This document shows positions 34,634-42,308 of a stretch of 56,845 bases of DNA, one piece after another. Position numbers and translations under genes: made by a program. The notes below the pieces were generated by a model. That model had not been told where the DNA came from. It made no database searches and worked only from the letters and a program-made list of their open reading frames with translations. Position 1 is the first letter of the stretch. Each line of letters opens with the position of its first letter. This DNA comes from UBA2653 sp964572685 (GTDB lineage: Bacteria; Pseudomonadota; Gammaproteobacteria; Legionellales; Legionellaceae): positions 1 to 56,845 of the forward strand of contig CAZNFJ010000007.1 of assembly GCA_964572685.1 (NCBI GenBank), written 5' to 3'.

Positions 34634-36067
34634 ATGTTGACGCTTTCTAAAGATTTTTTATTCTGTTCTCCGGTACTGGCCGTTTTCCTAACAGCCATTG
34701 TGGTAATGTTGTTTGATTTATTCAAACCTCAATCCAAGTGGACATCTTGTTGTGCGCTATTGGGTTTATTGGGTGCCTCCTTATTAACTTATGTCCTTTA
34801 TCCGAATGTGCAGTCTTTTATTTGGTCTGAACAGTTTTTAGTGGATAATGCAACTTTACTAATGCAATTTTTTATTTTATTGACCGTTGGTTTATCTATA
34901 TACTTTTCATTACCGCGTCTGTCTCATCTCGATAGTGCTCAAGGTGATGTTATTTCACTATATCTCCTTTCTACAGTAGGGATGATGTCATTAGTTGCTG
35001 CTGAGCACTTTTTATCAATATATATGAGTTTAGAGTTAACCTCATTACCGCTTTATGCATTGGTCGCTTCTCAGAAACGTGATGGATTGGCCATTGAAGC
35101 TGCGGTTAAATATTTTATCATGGGAGCGATTGCATCGGCATTTATCCTTTTTGGTATTTCTATGCTTTATGGCTTAACCGGTCATTTGGATTTGATGTCA
35201 GTTAGTAAAATTTTATCTCAAGATACAAGTAGTCAAGAGATGATGATCTTATTTGCCATGGTATTTATTATCGTAGGCGCATCTTTTAAGCTTGCTTTGG
35301 TACCTTTTCATATGTGGATTCCAGATGTGTATTCTGGTGCAAATCCTGTGATGACCTTGTTTTTAAGTGCTGCCCCTAAAATAGCTGGTTTTGCTATCTT
35401 TTTAAGATTAGCATTGGCCGGTTTTTTTGATATCACTCCTGTTATTTCGCATATTTTATTGGTACTAGCTTTGGCTTCTATTGTGATAGGTAATTTAGCA
35501 GCGCTTATTCAAAAAGATATTCGTCGTTTATTAGCCTATTCGACCGTTTCGCATATGGGGTACGTCATACTTGGCTTTGTGTCCGGTGAGCATGTCGGAG
35601 AGACAGCTGCATTATTTTATATTTTGGTCTATGCTTTGATGACGGTTGCTGGATTTTCAGCTTTGATTCTGGCAAAATCACAAAACCTTTTGTTGTTGCA
35701 AGTATCAGATTTAGAAGGATTAAATAAACGAGCACCCTGGCTTGCAGCGATGCTTATGATTGTTTTCTTTTCCATGGCTGGCGTTCCTCCGGCGATTGGT
35801 TTTTTTGCAAAATTCTTTATTATTAGGGCATTAATTGATGCAAAAATGTATTCTATTGCAATATTTTCTTTAGTGTTTGCTGTGATTGGGGCTTATTATT
35901 ATCTGCGTCTAATTAAAACCATGTATTTTGATGCCCCAAAGGAATCAATGGGGTCCTTAGAAGTTGCTGCTGGTCCCAAATTTATATATATTCTGCAAGC
36001 GAGTGCATTATTAGTTTTAGGCTTGCTGCCTAATTTATTAATCAACGCTTGCTGGCAAGCATTTTAA
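34634..36067 (+). CDS. nuoN: NADH-quinone oxidoreductase subunit N
   Basis: This is the 477-residue, 14-helix antiporter-like subunit and last gene of the nuo operon. Landmarks are YMSLELTSLPLYALVA, GASFKLALVPFHMWIPDVYSG and KDIRRLLAYSTVSHMGY, with AGVPPAIGFFAKF later. A hairpin terminator starts 22 bp after its stop, so the operon ends here. Confidence 0.97.
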   Translation: MLTLSKDFLFCSPVLAVFLTAIVVMLFDLFKPQSKWTSCCALLGLLGASLLTYVLYPNVQSFIWSEQFLVDNATLLMQFFILLTVGLSIYFSLPRLSHLDSAQGDVISLYLLSTVGMMSLVAAEHFLSIYMSLELTSLPLYALVASQKRDGLAIEAAVKYFIMGAIASAFILFGISMLYGLTGHLDLMSVSKILSQDTSSQEMMILFAMVFIIVGASFKLALVPFHMWIPDVYSGANPVMTLFLSAAPKIAGFAIFLRLALAGFFDITPVISHILLVLALASIVIGNLAALIQKDIRRLLAYSTVSHMGYVILGFVSGEHVGETAALFYILVYALMTVAGFSALILAKSQNLLLLQVSDLEGLNKRAPWLAAMLMIVFFSMAGVPPAIGFFAKFFIIRALIDAKMYSIAIFSLVFAVIGAYYYLRLIKTMYFDAPKESMGSLEVAAGPKFIYILQASALLVLGLLPNLLINACWQAF

Positions 36068-36088
36068 TTTTTAAAAAATAATTAAATT

Positions 36089-36116
36089 CCGGCTTTATGG
36101 AGTCGGGCCGGTTTTT
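36089..36116 (+). terminator. Rho-independent terminator of the nuo operon
   Basis: CCGGC (36089-36093) pairs with GCCGG (36107-36111) across a 13-base loop, followed by TTTTT (36112-36116). Its place right after nuoN suits a terminator for the nuo operon. The stem is short, so efficiency is uncertain. Confidence 0.7.
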
Positions 36117-36186
36117 ATACTTAATGGAAAAATTTTGGCATGTTCAATTTATGTTTGTCTCGACAAATGTAAAGATAAGGAGTTTT

Positions 36187-38016
36187 ATGGAAAATTCTAA
36201 TCTATCGGAAGTTGTTGTGATTGGTGGTGGTATTGCTGGAGTGAGTGCGGCCCTCGAATTAGCAAAGGACAAAGATACTTCTGTCATCTTAATTGAAAAA
36301 AAACATCTGTTTTGGGGATCTAGTGGACGAAACCCTGGAAGAATGGGGCATGGATTCCACTATATGGATATAGAAACCGCCAAAATGTATTTGCATGCTT
36401 CCGTTGCAGTTCAGCGAAATTACCCAGACTTTTTGATCGGCAAAGATCTCCCGGTTGACCACCCCATTCGTCATGGTCGATATTTTGTCACTAAAAACTC
36501 ACTTTACAACTTTGACCAAGTGATGGAATCATATCGCGCATTACAATCAGAATATGCCACGATGGTCCAGCAGGATCCAGCTAACGAAGTATTTGGTCCT
36601 CCTGAAAAATTTTTGAGAGTTTTAGATGTTCATGAGTATTCAAACTATGTTAATCCAGATAGTGTTGAGGGGGCCGTTGAAACGGCTGAACATCTATTTA
36701 ATTGGCCTGAGTTCTCTAAACATATTCGTCAGCTGTTAGAGGAACATCCTCGTATAAAGATTTATGAGAATATGGAAGTGACATATATTCATCCACGTAT
36801 TTCTCGAACTGTACGCTTTCAGATTGACGCTTTGTCGAATTCACCAATAACGGGTGAATTGGAGAGATTTCAATTTCGTACCAATTTTATTATTAATTCC
36901 TCGTGGGAAAATATCGATCTTTTAAATGAATCGGCAGGTGTTTCTTACATCAATCGCATGAGAACCAATCGTTTAAAATGTTTACTCGTAGTTAAATTAC
37001 CAGAATCCCTGATTGCTGTTAATTCTTCTTTTTTTTGTATGGGTTCATTTTGTATGTTTTCCAACATGGGCGATGGTCGTGGGATGATGACTTTAGCTGA
37101 TGTAACCAATATGGCCACTAGTTTTAGTAAAGAAATTGATGCCAATATGAAACGTTATGTGAATGGAGACGTGAGCATAGAAGAGAAACATGCTATTGGC
37201 CAAGAAATACTCCAAGGTGTCGCAAAATATATACCTGATATGGCGCGTGCTGAATTTATCGATGTGAAGTTTGGTATTGTTCAAACCAAAGGTGAATTAA
37301 ATTTAAGTGATTTATTAGATAAGAAATCTGCGCATCATGTTCGAAATTATCATGGAATACGCGAAGAGTATCATGGATTGATTTCCAACCCTGCAATGAA
37401 ATTATTTTATTTCATTGAAAATGCAACCATGGTTAGAGAGTTTTTTGATAAGCAAATCAAGAGAGAAAAAACGCATCAAAAAGTCTTTAATCTATTAACT
37501 GATAGCTTATTTTGGAATTATAGCTACAATAAAAAAATCATTCATACTATCTTTTTTATTGTAGATAGAATGATGCTTGATGAAGATGAAGAAGCTCAAG
37601 CTGTTTTTAATTGTATGACGACCATTGCACGAGCCAAACAGAGGCTACATGCTCATATTCATAGCTTGAATGATATTGCTGAGGCATTAAAACAATCATA
37701 TCAGTGGAATGACGATGAAGAGAATAATGCGGAAGAGGATCATTTCGATATATCATTTGAATGGTCGGAATGTTCCAAAAAACGTAGCATGGGAGCATCT
37801 TTAAAAAGCCCAACTCCTTTGTTGCGTTCTGTTTCTTGTGACCTCGACAAATTCAATACTCACACTTACTCCTTAGAACAGAATAGCATATTTCAAGCTC
37901 AACGCTTGCCTGAACGACCTAAATCTACGAGTGCCTGTTTTGAGAAAGGATTTGAAGAGTGCAAATCTATAGGTGTCTCACAGCTACAAGATGGTTCGAT
38001 TTTTTATATCAGATAA
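36187..38016 (+). CDS. FAD-dependent oxidoreductase with long unrecognised C-terminal extension
   Basis: This 609-residue protein has an N-terminal Rossmann FAD site, VVVIGGGIAGVSAALELA (GxGxxG at residues 13-18), and a DAO-like core to about residue 410. Substrate is unknown. The rest matches no domain I recognise: a helical part (410-505), an acidic run (about 507-520, NDDEENNAEEDHFD) and a Ser/Thr-rich, basic tail (520-609). ATG 36187 is selected because AAGGAG (36177-36182) precedes it; the longer frame starts inside the nuo terminator. Its last bases overlap possible starts of the kinase that follows. It sits between nuoN and tRNA-fMet, where related genomes usually have nothing similar. 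Confidence 0.75.
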   Translation: MENSNLSEVVVIGGGIAGVSAALELAKDKDTSVILIEKKHLFWGSSGRNPGRMGHGFHYMDIETAKMYLHASVAVQRNYPDFLIGKDLPVDHPIRHGRYFVTKNSLYNFDQVMESYRALQSEYATMVQQDPANEVFGPPEKFLRVLDVHEYSNYVNPDSVEGAVETAEHLFNWPEFSKHIRQLLEEHPRIKIYENMEVTYIHPRISRTVRFQIDALSNSPITGELERFQFRTNFIINSSWENIDLLNESAGVSYINRMRTNRLKCLLVVKLPESLIAVNSSFFCMGSFCMFSNMGDGRGMMTLADVTNMATSFSKEIDANMKRYVNGDVSIEEKHAIGQEILQGVAKYIPDMARAEFIDVKFGIVQTKGELNLSDLLDKKSAHHVRNYHGIREEYHGLISNPAMKLFYFIENATMVREFFDKQIKREKTHQKVFNLLTDSLFWNYSYNKKIIHTIFFIVDRMMLDEDEEAQAVFNCMTTIARAKQRLHAHIHSLNDIAEALKQSYQWNDDEENNAEEDHFDISFEWSECSKKRSMGASLKSPTPLLRSVSCDLDKFNTHTYSLEQNSIFQAQRLPERPKSTSACFEKGFEECKSIGVSQLQDGSIFYIR

Positions 38017-38017
38017 A

Positions 38018-40048
38018 ATGGATTATGAGATGTATTGGAATAGTTTAGATTTTTTAAATGACCTGATTGAGCAAATACCTGCGGGGATTTTTTGGAAGGA
38101 TATAAACTCCGTATTCTTAGGATGTAATCAATTTTTTGCACGTTTGGCAAACATTGAGAATCCCAAAGATATTATTGGTAAAACTGATTTTGATTTACCT
38201 TGGGGAAAATTTCAAGCTCAGAACTATGTAAAAGATGATCAAGAAGTGATTAAAACTCAAAAACCAAAACTAGATATCGAGGAATATCAAACTTTGGCTG
38301 ATGGGACTGAATGTGTTTTGCTCACGAATAAAATTCCTTTGTTTGATAATAAGGGGGAAGTCGTTGGTTTATTAGCTATATTTCATGATATTACGCGCCG
38401 AAAGCATATGGAAATGATGTTAGAGCAAGAAAAAAATAAAGCCCAATTGGCCAATTTTGCAAAAACAGAATTCATCGCAAATATGAGTCATGATATACGA
38501 ACACCCTTAACAGGCGTTATTGGCTTATCTCATTGTTTGTACGAACAAATGAATGAAACCTCAAGCAAACAAATGGCACATTGGATTTTTGAATCTGGAC
38601 AACAATTATTATCTTTGCTTAATAGTATTTTGGATGTTGTTTCTTCTGATAATATGCAAGAAAATGACTTGATCATTGAACAATTTGACTTATATCAGAT
38701 GATTGGGGATATTTATAAAATGTATCGCCCGACTATTTCGACTAAAAACCTGAATTTTCAACTGGATTTTGATGAGGAATTGCATCTGATCGTCAAAACC
38801 GACCGTTCAAAATTATATCGTATTTTACTAAATTTATTGAGCAATGCGATAAAATTTACTTCGGAAGGTGGAATTTACCTGAGTGTTAAATGTTTACAAA
38901 TGACTTCTTCTCAAGTTCAAATTGAATTTTGTGTTGTTGATTCAGGAATTGGAATTTCATTAGATTTACAATCTAAAGTCTTTGATCGTTTTTATCGTGC
39001 TCATCCTTCATATGAAGGTATTTATAAAGGCCATGGGCTTGGATTATATATTGCTAAAAGTTATTTACATTTAATGGGAGGAGATATTTTTTTAAAAAGT
39101 TCCCCAGGTAAAGGATCTGAATTTTATTTTCAATTAACAATGGATTATGTCATGAATGAACGGATGCAAAATATGAATAGCAGTTTACAACAAGAGTTTC
39201 TATCAGAAGTATATAACGAAGATAAAGAAATTCTTGGCACAATGGATACCAAGACAGCTGTAAAATTAATGCTTGTCGAAGACAATAAAATTGCTCGCAA
39301 GATGCTGGAAATTTTTTGTCAAAAATTAAATTATCAATTGGATTGTTATGAATCAGTCGAACAAGCATTGACTGCATTTGAACATAATCATTATGACTTA
39401 ATTATCACAGATATTGGTTTGCCGGAATTATCTGGTTATGATTTGGCGAAATATATTCGTTCAAGTGAAGCAGAAATTGGAGCCAAACCTACTCCGATTA
39501 TTGGCCTGACTGCTCATGCTCACGATAGTGTTAAAATTGAGTGTTTTAGTTCGGGAATGCAGGATGTTTTAAATAAGCCGATGTCAGTAGAAATTTTAAA
39601 AAATGTGGTAAGGTCTTACTGTCAAAATCAAAGTTTGTTGGCGTCTAAAAATAATCTTCAGAATACTCATCAGAGTCAATTATATTATCAAAACTATGAA
39701 AAATATCCATTATTTAGTCACTCTAAGATTTTGTCTAAAATAAACTCATCTGAAACACTAAGAGAAATGGTCATTTTATTTTTAGAACAAGATTTGCTGG
39801 TTAATTTAGATGCATCGACGTGTGCTTTTGAACAAGGGCATTATCTATTTTTACAGGAACTTGTACATAAAATATATGGCGGTGCCGTATATTGTGGGAC
39901 TGAGCGTTTACAAAAGGTAAGTGAAACGCTCGAGCAGATACTTATTCGTGACGAAGAAATAAATATTAAAACCTTTTTCCCCGTATGGAGCTATGTATTG
40001 AATCAAACAATTCAGCAATTACAACGCTGGCTTTCTCAAGATAGTTAA
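38018..40048 (+). CDS. Hybrid sensor histidine kinase (PAS-HisKA-HATPase-REC-Hpt)
   Basis: This is a 676-residue cytoplasmic kinase with no membrane segment. A PAS domain (about 10-125) precedes HisKA with phospho-His158 (MSHDIRTPLTG). The ATPase domain follows, with N-box LLSNAIKF, G1 DSGIGI and G2 GHGLGLYIAK. A receiver domain has phospho-Asp465 (ITDIGLPE) and a lysine in LNKPMS. The last 100 residues look like Hpt with His617 (LVHKIYGGA), giving a full four-step phosphorelay. ATG 38018 lies 2 bp after the oxidoreductase stop; GTG 37973 and ATG 37991 are in frame and overlap it. No response regulator lies nearby, so the output partner is elsewhere. PAS might sense redox or a ligand of the neighbouring oxidoreductase, but this is inference. 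Confidence 0.85.
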   Translation: MDYEMYWNSLDFLNDLIEQIPAGIFWKDINSVFLGCNQFFARLANIENPKDIIGKTDFDLPWGKFQAQNYVKDDQEVIKTQKPKLDIEEYQTLADGTECVLLTNKIPLFDNKGEVVGLLAIFHDITRRKHMEMMLEQEKNKAQLANFAKTEFIANMSHDIRTPLTGVIGLSHCLYEQMNETSSKQMAHWIFESGQQLLSLLNSILDVVSSDNMQENDLIIEQFDLYQMIGDIYKMYRPTISTKNLNFQLDFDEELHLIVKTDRSKLYRILLNLLSNAIKFTSEGGIYLSVKCLQMTSSQVQIEFCVVDSGIGISLDLQSKVFDRFYRAHPSYEGIYKGHGLGLYIAKSYLHLMGGDIFLKSSPGKGSEFYFQLTMDYVMNERMQNMNSSLQQEFLSEVYNEDKEILGTMDTKTAVKLMLVEDNKIARKMLEIFCQKLNYQLDCYESVEQALTAFEHNHYDLIITDIGLPELSGYDLAKYIRSSEAEIGAKPTPIIGLTAHAHDSVKIECFSSGMQDVLNKPMSVEILKNVVRSYCQNQSLLASKNNLQNTHQSQLYYQNYEKYPLFSHSKILSKINSSETLREMVILFLEQDLLVNLDASTCAFEQGHYLFLQELVHKIYGGAVYCGTERLQKVSETLEQILIRDEEINIKTFFPVWSYVLNQTIQQLQRWLSQDS

Positions 40049-40077
40049 CTTATTTTTAACAATTTCTATGAAAACAC

Positions 40078-40106
40078 TTGCGTTGATGACTAAAAAAACA
40101 TATAAT
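40078..40106 (+). promoter_or_regulatory. Sigma-70 promoter for tRNA-fMet
   Basis: TTGCGT (40078-40083) and a consensus TATAAT (40101-40106) are separated by 17 bp. Transcription should begin near 40113, six bases before the tRNA 5' end. This is the clearest promoter in the window. Confidence 0.75.
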
Positions 40107-40118
40107 TACAAACACTGA

Positions 40119-40195
<77 letters not shown>

Positions 40196-40203
40196 AATTT
40201 TAA

Positions 40204-40223
40204 GCCCCTTTATGGGGTTTTTT
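40204..40223 (+). terminator. Rho-independent terminator after tRNA-fMet
   Basis: CCCC (40205-40208) pairs with GGGG (40214-40217), with G-T and A-T extensions, around a short loop. TTTTTT follows (40218-40223). It lies nine bases after the tRNA. The stem is short, so some read-through into rimP is plausible. Confidence 0.65.
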
Positions 40224-40263
40224 ATTATGTGTAAAAAATTAATTAACACGGTTCATAATACTC

Positions 40264-40719
40264 ATGACATCAAATATACAACAGAAAATTGAAGAGCTTG
40301 TTCTTCCTATTCTAGAACGAATGGGATATAAATTATGGGGATGTCAATGTATTCTAAATCAAAAACAAAGACTGATTAGACTTTTTATTGATAAACCAGA
40401 AGGAATCCTTTTGACTGATTGTGAACAAGTCAGCCATGCTGTGAGTGCTATCTTTGATGTGGAAGATGTTTTGAATGAGCAGTACCGGCTAGAAGTTTCT
40501 TCGCCAGGATTGCCAAAACCATTGTTCTATCCTTGGCAGTACCAAGATAATATCGGACAGCCTGTTAAGGTGAAATTGATACGTGTAATGGAAGGACATC
40601 GATGGCTGCAAGGTGAGATTGTTGCAGCAGATGATCAAAATTTGACAATGTTGCATGATGGTGAGCGCTACGATGTTTCATGGTCTAATATTTCAAAATC
40701 TTTCATCAATCATGAATAA
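40264..40719 (+). CDS. rimP: Ribosome maturation factor RimP
   Basis: This 151-residue protein has the two-domain RimP fold. LILPIL-like ELVLPILERMGYKLWGCQ opens it, RLIRLFIDKPEGI and DCEQVSHAVSAIFDVED follow, and YRLEVSSPGLPKPLF is the family signature. RimP helps 30S maturation. It heads the rimP-nusA-infB-rbfA-truB group, with a 65-bp gap to nusA. Confidence 0.95.
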   Translation: MTSNIQQKIEELVLPILERMGYKLWGCQCILNQKQRLIRLFIDKPEGILLTDCEQVSHAVSAIFDVEDVLNEQYRLEVSSPGLPKPLFYPWQYQDNIGQPVKVKLIRVMEGHRWLQGEIVAADDQNLTMLHDGERYDVSWSNISKSFINHE

Positions 40720-40784
40720 TACCAGATGATCATTGTAGATGACGTTCATCATTAAAACTTATCTGATTTATAGCGGGGTTGGAA

Positions 40785-42257
40785 ATGAGCAAAGAGTTAC
40801 TTTTAGTTGCCGAGGCATTATCAAACGAAAAGGGTGTTGATAAGCAAGTGGTTTTTGATGCAATTCAAACTGCAATTGAAACAGCTACCAAGAAATTATG
40901 TGGTCAGGAGTGGGGCGTAAGGGTCAAATTGGACACGCGTACCGGTGAATATGTCACTTTTCGTTTCTGGGATGTTGTGGCTCTTGATGATTTAGAGTTT
41001 CCTGATAGACAATTTTCACTCGATGAAGCGCAAGCACGCTACCCTCAGTCTAAAATCGGCGATCACATTGAAGAGGTTATTGAATCCGTTGCTTTTGGCC
41101 GAATTGCCGCACAAACTGCGAGACAAGTGATTATACAAAAAGTAAGAGAAGCTGAAAAAAATCTTGTTGTCGATCAGTATCGAGAAAAAGTTGGACATTT
41201 GATTCATGGTACAGTTAAAAAAGTAACTCGTGATTATTTGATTGTAGATCTGGGAGGTAAAGCAGAAGCTTTTCTACCCCGCTCAGAAATGCTACCTCAT
41301 GAAATGTTTCGTATGAATGATAGAGTGCGTGCGCTGTTGTATGAAATTGCAGATACAGCAAGAGGTCCTCAGCTGATGATGAGTCGATCACGTACTGAAA
41401 TGTTAACGGAATTATTTACCATCGAAGTTCCTGAAATCGGCGAAAATATTATTCAAATTAAAGCCGCGTCAAGAGAACCTGGTATTCGAGCAAAAATTGC
41501 TGTTAAGACCAATGATGGACGAATTGATCCAGTTGGTGCATGTGTGGGAATGCGAGGTGCACGTGTACAAGCAGTGTCCAGTGAGTTAGGTGGAGAGCGT
41601 GTCGATATTATTTTATGGGATGATAATCCCGCACAATTAGTGATTAATGCCATGGCTCCTGCTGAAATCAGTTCAATTATTGTGGATGAAGATTCTCATA
41701 CAATGGATCTTGCAGTGCAACAGGAACATTTATCTCAAGCGATTGGTCGAAACGGTCAAAACGTACGTCTTGCAAGTCAGTTGACGGGGTGGACTTTAAA
41801 TGTAATGTCTGTTGCTGATTTAGAAGGTAAAAACCATGCTGAAACAGAACGAATGGTCCAGTCTTTTGTAAAATTGATGGATATCGATGAAGAAATAGCG
41901 CAATTACTTGTTGCCAGTGGTTTTTCTTCGATAGAGGAAATTGCATATGTGCCATCTGATGAGCTTATGGTCATTGAAGGTTTTGATGAAGATATCGTAA
42001 ATGAACTAAGAAACAGAGCAAATACAGCTCTTATTGCCCAAGCTTTGTCATTAGAAAATATAGACAGTGCTTTAATGGCATTAGATGGAATGACTGCAGA
42101 AATTGCACAACATTTACAAACGAAAGGTGTTAAAACCCTAGAAGAACTGGCTGATTTAGATATTGAAGAGTTGAGCACCATTCCTGGTGTTTCTCCCAAA
42201 ATGGCCGGCGCATGGATCATGAAAGCTCGTGAACCATGGTTTAAAGATAATGAATAG
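40785..42257 (+). CDS. nusA: Transcription termination/antitermination factor NusA
   Basis: This 490-residue NusA has an N-terminal RNA-polymerase-binding domain, S1 domain (HGTVKKVTRDYLIVDLGGKAEAFLPRSE), two KH domains (PVGACVGMRGARVQAVSSELGGERVDI and AIGRNGQNVRLASQLTGW) and two acidic C-terminal repeats typical of gammaproteobacteria. ATG 40785 lies after GGTTGGAA and is preferred over TTG 40779. It modulates pausing, termination and antitermination. Confidence 0.97.
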   Translation: MSKELLLVAEALSNEKGVDKQVVFDAIQTAIETATKKLCGQEWGVRVKLDTRTGEYVTFRFWDVVALDDLEFPDRQFSLDEAQARYPQSKIGDHIEEVIESVAFGRIAAQTARQVIIQKVREAEKNLVVDQYREKVGHLIHGTVKKVTRDYLIVDLGGKAEAFLPRSEMLPHEMFRMNDRVRALLYEIADTARGPQLMMSRSRTEMLTELFTIEVPEIGENIIQIKAASREPGIRAKIAVKTNDGRIDPVGACVGMRGARVQAVSSELGGERVDIILWDDNPAQLVINAMAPAEISSIIVDEDSHTMDLAVQQEHLSQAIGRNGQNVRLASQLTGWTLNVMSVADLEGKNHAETERMVQSFVKLMDIDEEIAQLLVASGFSSIEEIAYVPSDELMVIEGFDEDIVNELRNRANTALIAQALSLENIDSALMALDGMTAEIAQHLQTKGVKTLEELADLDIEELSTIPGVSPKMAGAWIMKAREPWFKDNE

Positions 42258-42308
42258 CAACTAGATGACCAGCCCTTCAGTGGGCGGAAATCGAGAGAGG
42301 ATATAAAT

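Noticed and set aside
36097..36186. Longer N-terminus for the FAD oxidoreductase
   Set aside because: It would begin within the nuo terminator hairpin, lacks a ribosome site, and adds 30 residues before the FAD site. ATG 36187 has AAGGAG.
42275..42288. GCCC/GGGC hairpin between nusA and infB
   Set aside because: The 4-bp stem has no T-run and the genes are normally cotranscribed. It is not a terminator.
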